Origin: Tieghemostelium lacteum
Lineage: Eukaryota; Evosea; Eumycetozoa; Dictyosteliales; Raperosteliaceae
NCBI GenBank assembly: GCA_001606155.1
Contig: LODT01000051.1
Coordinates: 868,001 to 932,000 of the forward strand
Direction of reading: 5' to 3'
Length of the DNA: 64,000 nt
A program made the translations under genes and the position numbers. Below the pieces are notes generated by a model. That model saw nothing but the letters and a program-made list of their open reading frames with translations, was not told the origin of the DNA and did no database searches. Of this stretch, positions 1-12,989 are shown piece by piece (position 1 is the stretch's first letter; the number at the start of each line of letters is the position of its first letter).

Positions 1-64
1 TGTCCACTAATCCTTGATATTGTGGTGTAACTCCATCTAGATCTCTAATATTTATATCTTGCAT
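1..64 (-). CDS. 5' end of an unidentified gene, cut by the window edge
   Basis: Reading leftwards from the ATG at 64, an open frame of 21 codons (beginning MQDINIRDLDGV) runs off the window. The sequence just upstream of the ATG is AT-rich and could be a promoter shared with the divergent gene starting at 170. An AG lies a few bases before the ATG, so this could also be the start of a later exon. The product cannot be named from so little sequence. Confidence 0.35.
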   Translation of the reverse strand, partial: MQDINIRDLDGVTPQYQGLVD

Positions 65-169
65 CTTTGTTGGTAATAATCTAGAAATTAGGAATTGTTA
101 ATAAAAAAAATTTTTTAAAATACCTATAACCCCTATTTAAAAAATAAATTTTAATATAAATATTTAAAA

Positions 170-946
170 ATGTCATTAGGATGGCAACAACATGGTGGTA
201 GTAGTTTTGAAGATAATAATATTGACAATCAAAAGAAAATTGATAAAGAAAGATTAGATTATTTATTAGGATTATTAAAGAGTGGTAAACAAATATCAAA
301 TAGAGAAAGACATGAGTTAATGACAAAATTCAATATTGTTGATTTGTCACCTTATAGACCAAACCCTAATAGCAATGAAATAACAACAACATTGAATAAT
401 AATTTAGTAAATTTAAATATAAATGATAAACAACAAGAAATAGAGGAGGTAGTTGAAACAGATGAAGCATCTAGTAGTACTAAACAAGCACAACTTTTGA
501 ATAAATTTAAAAAAGAATTGGAAAAAAGTGAGGAAATTACCAATAACACAGGTGCTCACCACACAACTCCATTGACACACAACAACAATCACTCCCACAA
601 CCACCACAATAAAGTTATTGAAAATAAAAAAAAAGTGGTTATTCATGAAGATGATAAAAATTTAAATATTAGTGATAGTGGTGAACAAACGGATGACACC
701 TGTGAAAATAGTGAAAATAGTGAAATTTTAGATTATAAGAATAGACGAGAATATGTTTGTGATAATTGTAAATGGTGTGACAGTTATGAAAAATCAGTGG
801 ATTCAACGAATTGTGCAAACTGTAAATGTACTTTAATTAATCACATTCAAGATGATGCCAATGATACCATTGATTATATTGAAGATGATGATGACGAATA
901 CGATGATGATACCAATGATTACAATGATATTGACAGTTATGAATGA
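170..946 (+). CDS. Cys-cluster protein with acidic tail, function unknown
   Basis: A single-exon frame of 258 residues with an ATG start after an AT-rich leader. The N-terminal 60 residues look folded and partly helical (DYLLGLLKSGKQ, then RERHELMTKF). The middle is low complexity with a His/Asn run. Around residues 195-225 there is a compact cysteine cluster spaced C-x2-C-x2-C-x11-C-x2-C-x-C, including a CKWC and a CANC pair, which resembles a small zinc-binding knuckle; the spacing is near, but not equal to, the RanBP2 type. The last 25 residues are almost all Asp, Glu, Asn and Tyr. The fold suggests a small metal-binding adaptor, but I do not recognise the family. Divergent to the partial gene at the window start. 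Confidence 0.7.
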   Translation: MSLGWQQHGGSSFEDNNIDNQKKIDKERLDYLLGLLKSGKQISNRERHELMTKFNIVDLSPYRPNPNSNEITTTLNNNLVNLNINDKQQEIEEVVETDEASSSTKQAQLLNKFKKELEKSEEITNNTGAHHTTPLTHNNNHSHNHHNKVIENKKKVVIHEDDKNLNISDSGEQTDDTCENSENSEILDYKNRREYVCDNCKWCDSYEKSVDSTNCANCKCTLINHIQDDANDTIDYIEDDDDEYDDDTNDYNDIDSYE

Positions 947-1531
947 AGATCTATTTTATTTATCTATATCGAATATAAAAAATATATATATATATAAAAT
1001 GTGTAAATAATTAAAATTAAAAAAGTACATGTGTACACAAAGAAGAGTAGATGATGGGAATATAATCCATATGGATATAAATATCTTGAATTTTTTGTTC
1101 AATCTAGAAAAAATTAATAAAAAAAAATATCCATGTGAAGGGATATTTTAGAAGAAGCTTACTTCATCCCCATTAAAAAAGAAATCGATTTCTTATTTGT
1201 GTGTTAAAATAAAAATGATATATATCTGAAAAATTCACCATCTAATTTTGCCCTCAACCTCCAGTACACAAAAAATTTTTTTTTTTTTATTTTATAAAAT
1301 AGTTGAATTGTTGGTATTACAACTACACAAACAAAAAGCACACACAGAGCAACAACAACAGACTTTTTTTTTTTTTAGTTAATTTATTAATATGATTAAT
1401 TCGAATAATAATAGCAAATTTTAAGTTATAGTAATAGTAATAATTATAATATTGTGTATAATCTAAAAATAGAAATAATATAATTTATATATATATTTTT
1501 TTGGTAATTTTACTCTTCTCCATATATATCA
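947..1531. other. Intergenic, promoter region of the histidine kinase gene
   Basis: About 585 bp of AT-rich DNA with long T and A runs, several at 1275-1290 and 1363-1377, and a TA-rich stretch just before the ATG at 1532. No coding frame or RNA gene was seen. It is upstream of the histidine kinase gene and downstream of the Cys-cluster gene. Confidence 0.5.
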
Positions 1532-4500
1532 ATGGATCACAAAAGTGATCATGCAATAATTACAGTTACACCAGAGAATGAGAAAAAACAAATAGTTATA
1601 TCATCATCACCTACATCATCACCCCCATCATCATCACCATCACAAACACCAAAAGAACAACATCACCATCAAACACAACAACAAACACAACAGGAAAGAA
1701 GTAAATCTACAGCTACTGGAAACACAGTAAGAACTACACAAGAAACACAAAAGTCACGAAACCAAAGTAGTAGTAGTCATGGTAACTCTGAGAGATCACA
1801 TCGTCACCATACTACTAGATCACATAGACACAGAGAAGGTGCCAGTAGTAGTAGAGGTCACAAGGAATCAGGAGACAATAATCACACTAGTGTAGTAGTT
1901 AGTACCACCCTTATAAATGATAATAACAATAACAGTAACAAAAATAGAATTAGTATGTTAAATACTAGTTTAGCTAATAGTGGGTTTGGTCAAGCTAGTG
2001 TTAACACTCGTCAAACTAGTAGTAGTAGTAGTCGTAAGAAGCCAAGTATAGATGAAATGTCAACTAAACTTAGAAGTAAAGGTTATTTATTGAATAAGAA
2101 TTTACAAGGATCTCACATGTTTCGTAGCAGTTGTCCAACACTGACAATATTTGATATCATTAGAATACTGCTATCACCACCACCTAATAATACCTATATA
2201 CCAATAATTCACAGACGTTGTTTTCTGTTGATTTTACTATCGTTTTTGTATACATTACAGTACCTGTTCCTACTGATTTTCCTCAAGGCCAATTTGGTTA
2301 TATGTGTAGTAGGTGTGGTATTCATGCTTTTAATCTACATTCTAGGTGTCAAATGGCCTCGATATGACATTCTATCGTATTGTCATGTTGTAGGACACTG
2401 TTTAATCAATTTTGCATTTTTTATGTCCATTCTCTCCACTAACAATCAACTGGGTTTCTTAGTGATATTTCAAATCAATCTCATACTGAACCTCCTGTCC
2501 ATTTCCATCTTTTTTCCAAAACTCAAATATTGTATCATTTTAATAACCCTATTGACATTTGCCAATATCATTATACAGATTGTATTGGGTAAATCCTTTT
2601 ACACTGATATTCCATTTTATAATTTTGTATGTATTATCATCTCATTTTCTAACACCCCCTCCTCTAGATCCAGAGTTTTAGACGGTTGCTTAACCAACAT
2701 AAACACTTTAAAAAAAAAAAAAATCAATAACAACACACAATACAGTGTGTTATTTAAGAACAATGGAGAGATCTAATCTGGAAACAAAAAAAAAATAATA
2801 CTTCCCCCAACACTTTCAGAAGTGAAAATTTTTTTTTAAAAATCTCCCTTGATCACAAGTGTTGATTTAAAAAATCAAATCTAAAATACATTGGACAAAA
2901 ACTAAAAAAAAATAGAAAAAGTAAAAGAACATGTGACTAATATCAATATTTTCAATGTATATATTCTAGTTTTTCCCCAATATCATATTAAATTCAATTA
3001 CAGCAGTTTTAGTGTTATTCTATTCATATATATCAAGTATAGATCTAAAGGAAAGCGAACTGAAAGAGAAACGTATTAGAGAGATGTTTAATAAGAGTTC
3101 AGAGGCATTGTTAATGCACAAGGACGGTATTATAATAGATGCCAACAGTTCATTTGAGAAACTATTTCAGGTTAAACTCAATGACATTTTGTATCCTGGT
3201 TCTATACAGGCTAGTAGCTCAGTTTGGGAGTTTCTACCAGAGATTGAGAGGTACTTTGTGAAGGAGCCCTCCACTGGAGAATTCAATCCATTTGAGATTG
3301 TTACAGATCTAACTAGTCAGGGTACACCAATTGATGTGGAGATGCAGAATCAAGATAGAATGAAATCACCAATTGTCATTGATACCATTGGTATCAACTC
3401 AATTGGTGAGACATTCTCTGTACATGTGACTGTGGAGAAAGGCAGTAAACTCAATAATTTTGATATGATTTCTATTATTGATACCAGTGCTAGAGAGAAG
3501 TTGATTAGTGCTAGTATAGCACTTAAAAAAGCAGAGGAGATCAATCAGACCAAAGTCAATTTACTTACCACTGTTAGTCATGAAGTTCGTACCCCCATCA
3601 ATGGTATACTCTCAGCTGTTGATATCCTTGAAAAGTCACCTTTGGACCCTAACCAACGTGAGTTTCTTAATTGTGTTAAGGTATCTGCTGATTGGGTACT
3701 GGATATCATTAGTGGTATACTGGATTTCTCAAAGATTGAAGCTGGAAAGATGGAATTGGTTAAAATTGAATTTAACATTTTAACAATGTTAGAAGAGACC
3801 TTGAATATACTCTATCGTTCTGCACAGGTAAAGGGGCTTGAGTTACTTCTATTCATTGATCAGTCTATTCCATTGGTACTTATTGGTGACCCTTACCGTG
3901 TCAAACAAGTTCTAATCAATCTCATGTCTAATGCACTGAAATTCACTCAAAAAGGTCAAGTCATCATTCGAGTCAAACTTCTTCAAGCTCAAATTCAAGC
4001 TAAAGACCCTCTAATTGATTATAAACTACTTTTTGAAGTGGAAGACTCTGGTATAGGTATCAAACAAGAGAATATCGATAACCTCTTCACTGCATTCCAT
4101 CAAGTTGGAAGTGAACAGAAACATCTAGGTACAGGTCTAGGATTGAGTATCTGTAAGAAATTATGTGTACTTATGAAAGGTGATATCAAGGCAAATAGTA
4201 TGTTTGGCAATGGATCTACATTTAGTTTCACAGCTGTTCTCTACCAGAAAGTTCCACCTCGTACACCTGTACTTTCTGGTGTCTCTTCCTCAATGGCTAG
4301 TATTAGTGAACTCAGTCTTAGTCATTCTAAAATGGAGAATATCAATAACCTCGCTGATGATCTTAGTGATGACGACGATGATGAGCCTACTCTACCTAAT
4401 CCACATACCATATCGGTTGGTGGCTTGGTAGGTACCATTTCAACAAGTTCTACTAATAGCAATAGAGATATTAAAATGAAGCATTCAAGTGGTGACCAAA

Positions 4501-6515
4501 TGTTGACTATTGGTAGTATTGGAAGACGTGTATTTAAAGAGTTTTCAGATAAACAAGCTCAGTTATTGTTGGTTAAAAGTAATCCTCCAGTTGGAAGTAA
4601 CACACCAACTCATTACCATCACCATTCTCTATTGAATAGAGACGGTAACAGTAGCCCTACAATGATGAGAAAGTTTGTTGGATACGTCTACGACGACAAT
4701 CCTAAAGTCTGTTCCAGTATTACAAGTTTCTTCAAGATGCTTACTATTGATATGAAACCTCTTACCAGTGAACAACAATTACAATCACTCTTTATTGATT
4801 CAAACCATACTCATAACTCCCTATCGGATTTGGATGAAGCCAATAATCATCAATGTCTAGATATTGGAATGTTCAATAAATCCAATATTGACAGACTGGA
4901 ACAACTCAATCAGAGTTATTTACTCATTACCAGAGACATTAAAAATATCAAATTCTTCCAAAATCGTCAGAAACAATTACCAAAGTCTATAAGTGACCAA
5001 ATCTATTGGGTATTGTTATCTGATAATCTCTCAGATTTTGATAGTATGGATTGTGATTTCTATTCCTCATTCCTAAAGAAACCAAGTAATCTTCCATGTA
5101 TTGTAGAATGTCTATTCTATCTCAATGGTACTATAATCTCTGAGGAATTGTACTTCCAATTGACTAGTAAATGTGGTGAAGATTACCAAGAACATTTAGT
5201 TACATTTGCCAGTAGAATGGAGAAACTCAGACACTCAAAATCACCATTAAGTATCAGTCTATCATCTCTACCAATATCAGTATCTCCACCTATTTCACCA
5301 GTCTCACAAACCCTATTAGTTAAACCACTCAAAATGCAATATCTAGAGAGAAAACCTTCATCTTATTCAGATCATATAGCAATTACTAGAGGTTTGGTAC
5401 AAGTAAATAGATCACCTCGTACAACATTTTCAGCACACTCCTCAACTAATAACTCTGAAGCTGATCTATCAACACTTTCAGCTCGTTCAAATATAAAAGA
5501 TATTGAATATCCTGATATTGAAATTGATATGGATATTCAACAACCATCATCATCACCATCACAAAACAACAATATAAATAGTAATAATAGTAGTCTTTAT
5601 AGTAATAACAGTATTAGTATAAATGTAAATTCAGATATAAATTCCAGAGATTCAATAAGCATCAAATCAACAGATAAACAATCACCACTAATACAATCAC
5701 AACAAGAACAACAACAACCACATCAACAAGAACAAAGTAATGATATAATTATAAATATACCAACCATTAATATTGAAAATGGCGATAACAATTACAATAA
5801 TAATAATAACAGTAACAGTAATAATAATAACGAAAATGATAAAAAATCACCATTACCATCACCTTCACTACTACCACTTTCACCAGATCAAGATAATATA
5901 AATCAACTTTCACAATCACAAACATCTAATCAACCATCATCACGTGATTCATTAACATCATCATTAACAACAACAACAACAACAACAACTACTAATAATA
6001 ATAATAATGGTAGTGGTAGTAGTACAACATTGGGAAATAGTATTGATAAAAATAGCTTTAAGGTTTTACTGGTTGATGACAATTCAGTAAATATTAAAGT
6101 TTTTAGTAAATTTTTAAAGGATGGTGGATATAGTATTGATGTGGCATGGAATGGAGTTCAAGCAGTAGAATTTGTAAAGAAATCTTATTACCCTATCATT
6201 TTTATGGATTATCACATGTCTTTAATGTCTGGTGATGAGGCAACTGAGATTATACGTAAAGATGAAAAAGTGATATTGGCAACTAATAGCACCTATAAGA
6301 AAATGACAATTATAGCCTTGACAGCTATGAATGTTGGTGAAAATGATTCTGGTAGAGATAAATGTCTTTCTTGTGGAATGGATGACTTTATTCAGAAACC
6401 AGTCAGAAACTCTATGGTTTTAATTAACATGGTTGGCAAATATCTAAAGAATTATACTGCTCAGGATATAGAAAACTCTAGAGAAATTAAAAAATCAATT
6501 GTATTAGGAAATTAA
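1532..6515 (+). CDS. Membrane-bound hybrid histidine kinase (Dhk family)
   Basis: Two-component phosphorelay kinase. My model has exon 1 at 1532-2630, an intron at 2631-3003 and exon 2 at 3004-6515, giving 1536 residues; the phases agree (T plus CA). Order: Ser/His/Thr-rich cytosolic N-terminus (1-200); about six hydrophobic segments (228-380), the last formed across the splice; a PAS-like sensor; a HisKA H-box with the phospho-His near residue 559 (VSHEVRTP); an N-box (NLMSNALKFT); G-boxes (DSGIGI, GTGLGLS); a divergent receiver-like region near 920-1100 (YDDNP, FLKKP); a long Asn/Ser/Gln linker; and a C-terminal receiver (VLLVDDNS) with acceptor Asp near 1435 in FMDYHM and the conserved Lys in QKP. 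Family knowledge: such kinases feed RdeA and RegA in development and stress. The intron is unusually long for this window, so the junction needs RNA support. I cannot assign a dhk letter. Confidence 0.88.
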
Positions 6516-6867
6516 TAATTTATCTTGTTTACAGCTTTCAAATAAAATTTGTACATTTATTTTCTCAAAATAATCATCAACTCAATTCTTGTGAGATTTA
6601 AAGTTTTCCCAATTCATTTTCAATTTCAATAGTTGATTTTAAAATATTTTAATCATATTCTAATAATGGCAGTGGGATAGACTACCTATACATTTTTTGA
6701 TTTATTAGCTTATTAATGATATTTTATTGTTATAAATATACACTGTTTACCATTTTACTTTTCAAAATAGCTGGATGACGACAATAATTAGAACCTGGAT
6801 ACATCTCTTATAAGAGAAATTATTTAAAACTATACATTATTATAAAATTTTTTATTAATAAAAACTA

Positions 6868-7281
6868 TTAAAAGATGTTTGTTGTGGTGATAAACATTTG
6901 GGTTCTCTGTTGTAATTTTGGTTTTACCCCTGCTTGTAAAAGCAGGAAAACTATGTGGTCACATAACTCTGAAATGCGCATCAATTCTTGATCCCTTGTG
7001 ATCAAAGGTATTGTAAAGTTCTTAAGAGAGTTAATATATTGATCACAAAGCTGTATTGAAAGTAGTCCTTCTTCTACTCTGTCTATTATTTGAACTGTGG
7101 TTTCGGTAGTTTGGACTAAATCTATTAAAATTCCTTCTTTTAGGTGAGAAGGATACCTATTTAGTATAGAATTTGTTTCTTCTATTATCTTGAAGGCTGT
7201 GGTACGTATACCAGGGAGGTAAAATTTATATTCACAGTTAATAATTTCTTGTTGAGTCAGCATATTTACTAAATAAATCAA
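6868..7281 (-). CDS. Small helical protein, lineage-specific, function unknown
   Basis: A frame of 137 residues, predicted to be mostly alpha-helical with no signal peptide or membrane segment. Two starts are possible. The longer begins MIYLVN; the shorter begins MLTQQE at 7263 and follows a sequence ending TTTATTTAG that looks like a splice acceptor, so the extra six residues may not be translated. The neighbouring gene on the same strand (7396-8264) encodes a protein of similar helical character, and the pair may be old tandem duplicates, but the similarity is weak by eye. No known family recognised. Confidence 0.55.
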   Translation of the reverse strand: MIYLVNMLTQQEIINCEYKFYLPGIRTTAFKIIEETNSILNRYPSHLKEGILIDLVQTTETTVQIIDRVEEGLLSIQLCDQYINSLKNFTIPLITRDQELMRISELCDHIVFLLLQAGVKPKLQQRTQMFITTTNIF

Positions 7282-7336
7282 ATAATAAAATAAGTGGGTT
7301 ATAAAAAATAAAGGAAAAAATTTTAACTAAAATGGG

Positions 7337-7367
7337 TTTTAAATGAAATTTAAAATTTCATTTAAAA
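7337..7367. repeat. 31-bp perfect palindrome between tandem genes
   Basis: Two 15-base arms (TTTTAAATGAAATTT and its exact reverse complement) flank a single A. It lies in the 114-bp gap between the stop of the gene at 7396-8264 and the start of the gene at 6868-7281, both on the minus strand. Its position suits a hairpin in the 3' UTR of the first gene, or a dyad regulatory element. It is fully AT apart from two G/C pairs, so chance in AT-rich DNA is possible. Confidence 0.6.
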
Positions 7368-7395
7368 TTAGAATTTAATTTTTCAGGTCAAATAT

Positions 7396-8264
<869 letters not shown>

Positions 8265-8425
8265 TTAATATAGATTTATGTTTCATATATTTTTTTAGTT
8301 TTTTTATTTTGTAGATTACACTATTCACACTCAACCAATCAACTAATTTTTCACTATCTTTCATCTATTTTAATTTAATACTTTTCTTAGTAACTTTAAT
8401 ATTTCAATTTCATTATATTTTATTC

Positions 8426-8612
8426 TGTGTATCATTGGTATCAAAAAGATTTCACATGTTCTTCAAAAAATTAATCAACAACAATCCAGTTTTTTAATTC
8501 CAGCGAATGGACTCCCTCTATTCATTCACTTATCAACACAAGATTCATTCCAAACTGTCATTTCAAAGATATATTCAATCGAATATATGAATTGGTTATA
8601 AAAATTGATGAG
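8426..8612 (+). pseudogene. Decayed partial copy of the F-box-like gene
   Basis: This stretch matches 13966-14178 inside the F-box-like gene closely at the nucleotide level, from TGTGTATCATTGGTATC to GGTTATAAAA. Relative to the full copy it has several substitutions and lacks roughly 26 bases around CTATCATCTAAATTATTCG, and it has no open frame of its own. It lies in the gap between two minus-strand genes. It is either a truncated duplication or the remnant of a lost tandem paralogue. Confidence 0.85.
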
Positions 8613-8669
8613 ACTAGAACATATAATAAAAAATTAAATAATACATTTTATTGGTAATTTTAATAAATG

Positions 8670-11263
8670 TTAGATTCCAAATTTCTTTTTTATAGAAATT
8701 ACTCTGTGAGAGTGTTTATATTTTTTAAGAAGGACAGCAGAGACAATTACTGTTAACACTATAAATCCACCTACACATCCTACAATAATTCCAATTAACT
8801 TGGTTTTGGAGTTGGTTTCTTCTTTGTTATTGATATTATTTGAGCATAGGGTGTTAGTTTGTTCAGTGGATTCCGAAGATGAAGCTTGTTTACTAGTTAT
8901 TAATAATGAAAAGTCTGGGTCCAATTCAACTGTTTGTTTATAGTTTGGAACTGGAATTTGAATTAATGATCTTGAGTTTTTATAAGAACTGTCTGCGTTG
9001 TTTTGTACAATGTTGGTTGAAATGACTTGTACTCTGCCATCTACTATAGCTCTATTAATGAATCTACCTTGAAGTGTACGATCGTTGACTGTGTATTGAA
9101 CATATTGTACTTCGTTACCTAGTTTGTTTGATGTGTCTACTTTAGAGCATGATTCTTCTTGTGATGTTTCAATAGATCCTGACATTACCAAATTCAAATG
9201 ATTTAATGAGGATTTAAATCGATATTCACTCATTGAGATTCCATATTTAATAGTTTTACTCTTCATTGAATAGGTATTGTTTGCAAATTGAACTTGTTCA
9301 TCTTGATTGAATTGTGTTATTGTTACATTCAAATTGACTGGATATCCATTAGCTTGTATGGTTAGTGTATATTTAGAAATTGTCTTTTCTGGTAATATTA
9401 ATTCTTCATAGTTCCAATTGGAGAGTGGGTGTTCTTTGATTATATCATTCTTGTAGTTTATCTCTTGAAGTGAGACAATAGAGATGTCACCTTTGTATTC
9501 AGTAGATTTCAAAAAGAATTGTACAGATGGTGTTTCTTTGCTTGGTTGACTTTCAACTTCTTTTACCTCTACAAAACTGCAATCAACACCTGAGAATGGT
9601 GGATTACATATACAACCCTTTTCAATATCACATGAACCTTGTGTGGAATTTCCACAGTTCATAGTAATACAACGATTGATTTTAGTACAGTCTAGACCGT
9701 CTTTAGTTGCTTCCCAGCCTGATGGACATTGGCATTGGTAACCTCCAATGGTATTCAAACATACTGAAGTACCTTTACACTGATGAGTGTTCTCTTGACA
9801 TTCATCTCTATCTGAACAAGTTACATTATTAGAATCCATAACAAATTCTTTGGCACATGTACAGTAATATGATCCTGGTGTATTGGTACAGAACTGATCA
9901 CAAGGGTCTTGTGAGCATTCGTCATTATCTATACACTGTGTTTCACCTTTTAAAGTGTACCCAGATGGACATGAACAAAATCTACTACCTATTGTATCTG
10001 TACATGTTGAGGTATTTGAAAATACTTGACAACCTCCATTGTCAACAAGACATTCATTTATATTTAAACAGGTACTGTTATTAGAAGTGTCTAATGAGTA
10101 CCCTATATTACAGCTGCAATAGTAAGAACCAATAGTGTTGACACAAATCTGATCGCATACACCTTCATTGCCTATTTTACACTCATTTATATCAACACAC
10201 AGCATGGTAGTATTACTCATGACAAACCCAGATGAACATGCACATTGGAAGCCTGGTATAGTATCAATACACAACTGTTTACAACCACCATTATTATTCT
10301 TACATTCATTGATATTGTCACAAGTACCTGTAGTTTCGTTCTTTTGGAACCCTTGGTTACAGTCACATTGGTATGTTCCTTCTAAATTTGAACATGCACT
10401 ATTTGGTAGAGTATTGCAATTATTAGGTAATTTACACTCATCAATATCTGTACACATCAATAAAGTTGTATTGTATTCGAAACCTGATGGACAATTGATA
10501 AGGTCACATGTATGACCATCACCATTCAACTGATACCCAGGTTCACATGTGCATACATAAGATCCAATCTTATCACTACACCCGTGTGAACATGTGGCTA
10601 ACCCTGATGTACATTCATCAATATTAACACATTGACTTCCATTAACTAACGAATATCCACTATTACATGAACATGTATAATTAGTAGGTGAAGTAACATT
10701 CAAAGTACATATCTGTTGACATAGATCGCCATTGGTGTTTATAGAACATGGATTGAGGGAACAACTAGTGTTAGTTGAGTCTGGATAGTAGTCACCACTT
10801 ATACAAGTGCATGTAATTGCACTACCAGCTAAAGCGATGGTGCATTCTGTATTGGCACCACATCCAGATGTAGCATGATCACATGTTTGTGAGCATGTGG
10901 TATAATCTATAACTCCCTCAACATCTGTAAGATCAATTAGAGCTGAGGTATCACATGTACAAGCTGCCACATTATTAGTAACAGTACAACCACCATTTGG
11001 ACAACTTGAACTTACACCATTTACACATGCAAGTATCTCACATGTCAATGATTGTGTATTATAAAACATTCCAAGAGGGCATTGTGCAGCTACTCTTAAA
11101 GTTGCTATAAAATGCACACCACGTTAATATTTTTATATTAATATTTTTTTTATTGAGTAATTTTAGTCAATTTTATTTCACTGAATTCTAAGAGATGCAT
11201 ACCAGTATTGTTTAATTTAAAGCATAATAATACAATGAATAGTAGTAAAATAACTTTATTCAT
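8670..11263 (-). CDS. EGF-repeat type I membrane protein with ComC-like C-terminal module
   Basis: Exon 1 (11203-11263) encodes the signal peptide (MNKVILLLFIVLLCF). The intron is 11105-11202 (donor GTATGC, acceptor TTTTATAG, phase 1) and exon 2 is 8670-11104, together 831 residues. After the signal come about ten or more EGF-like units with six Cys each; several start DIDEC, NINEC or DRDEC, the calcium-binding EGF signature. Residues 545-770 form a domain also found in the two ComC-like genes at 23.7-30.9 kb (compare KEHPLSNW here with REQPLSSW there, and DPDFSLLI with DPDFSLLV). A single transmembrane helix near 790-811 precedes a short basic tail. Inference: a cell-surface adhesion or signalling receptor. 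This copy lacks the leucine-rich and TIG regions of the other two genes. Confidence 0.87.
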
Positions 11264-12091
11264 TGTTGTTATGATAATATAAATAAATGGTAGAAAAAAA
11301 AAAAAAAACTGAAAACTGTATTTTTTTGATCAGAGACAAATCGAAAAAAAATATCTAATCGGTGGATTTTACCTTGATCTCAATGAAATTTTTAATGAAT
11401 GATTAATTAATTTGTTATTAATAACTATTGTATTGCTTTTATTATATAAATAATATCAGTTGGATCATCTATTAAAAGGATCATAATTGCTACAAAAACA
11501 AGAAATCAATATCAATATTATCAATATTATAACTTGATAAATAAGATATTCTTTACTTATAAAACAAGAAATTTTGTCGTTAATCAATGAATAAAGATAT
11601 TACATATTGAATTTATAAGTTTTATATTATAACTTGATCCACTTTTCCGCCTTGATAGTGAATATGATAGGTTTTAAAATCAGTTAATATGTGATCATGG
11701 TGGATTGTTCTGTTACAACATTTCAGATGAAAAGTAAATGTAAATTTGTGCAGAAATTCATTGAGCTATAATTTCGTTTGTCAAGTTGGATTAAAACTTC
11801 GTAGTTTATACAAAATTGAAATATTTCAACAAAAGATTTCGCTCTTCAAGTTCTTAAAAAAAATTAAAAATAATGATATTTTTTAGTTTTATAATACTGC
11901 TTTTGTTTTGATGATTTGGTGCGGGTAAAGTTCAGATATTTTTCATTTGTTTGATTTTTTTTTTCTAAGAAAAAAATAAAAATGGATAATAACAATGATC
12001 TAATTTTTAATTTTAAAGGGATGGATCTGAATGTTGTTTTTTTCTCAACAACTTTACAATGGACTAGTACAGCACCAAAGTCCCTAATCCA
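11264..12091. other. Intergenic, no confident gene
   Basis: About 830 bp of AT-rich DNA. The part next to 11263 is the probable promoter of the EGF protein gene. A short plus-strand frame beginning ATGGATAATAAC near 11982 ends after about 37 codons and is not clearly joined to anything. No RNA gene seen. Confidence 0.4.
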
Positions 12092-12481
12092 GTGACTCAA
12101 TGGGTGAACTTTGTAGTACTCCAAAAGGTGACCCTAAATGACGATTGTGATTGGGACACTGTAACCCGAGGAAATCAAGGGAAAGGTAATCCTCAGCCAA
12201 GTGAACATCCAGAAAATCAAATTTGGTATTTGCAAAAGAAAGTAGATCGATTGGAACCACTGATTCAGCAAAAACAACAAATACCTTTGTCTGATCATAA
12301 TAAACAAACACCACAACAACCATATCAAAACTTTCATAATATTAATTATGTACCTCAACATCAATATCAAAATTATCAACAAAACTACTATTCAATTCAA
12401 CAACCACTTTCTTCACACCAAAATTCTTATTATACTTCACAAAATTTTTACAATGGTACAAACAATAGGTATACCAATTGA
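12092..12481 (+). CDS. Asn/Gln/Tyr-rich open frame, doubtful gene
   Basis: An open frame of about 129 codons that continues upstream to a TAG at 12064, with no ATG of its own near the beginning. It starts with an ordinary-looking stretch (WDTVTRGNQGKGN, then IWYLQKKVDRLE) and ends in a Gln/Asn/Tyr/His-rich tail. It may be the last exon of a gene whose first exon I could not place, or a gene remnant. No family recognised. Confidence 0.25.
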   Translation: MTQWVNFVVLQKVTLNDDCDWDTVTRGNQGKGNPQPSEHPENQIWYLQKKVDRLEPLIQQKQQIPLSDHNKQTPQQPYQNFHNINYVPQHQYQNYQQNYYSIQQPLSSHQNSYYTSQNFYNGTNNRYTN

Positions 12482-12989
12482 AATGTATCTCACAATAATG
12501 GTACTAATAATAATAAAACTCGATAATTACCATTCATCCAAAAACAATTATGCCATTTTATAAAAATTTATAACCATAAACAAATAAGAATTTATCCAAC
12601 TTACCTTGTGAGCCTTGAAAAAAAGTCTCTATTTTGCATCGATTTGAGTAGATATTAATTATACAATCTGTCCCCAGATTCAAATTTGTCACATTTAAAT
12701 GGAGTCAGAACTACCCCTTCTAAAGAAGAATCAATAAATCCTTTATCACCAAGCAAACTTATTTAGAAAATTAAAAAAAATAAATGATTTTAAATAAATA
12801 TTGGTTATAAAATACTGATTATTAAGTAGAGTAAAAATTAATGTAGTCTTTTTTAATAGATTTTTTAATTTCCGATTTGAATTAGGTTAAAACGAAAAAA
12901 CTTGAAAATAAAAATCTACCAAGAATTACAACGAATATTAAATAAACAAAATTTTTATTTTTCATATTCAACTTAAATTTATTCATCAA
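12482..12989. other. Intergenic, nothing recognised
   Basis: About 500 bp of AT-rich DNA without an open frame of note. Its right end is the likely promoter of the F-box-like gene at 12990. Confidence 0.4.
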
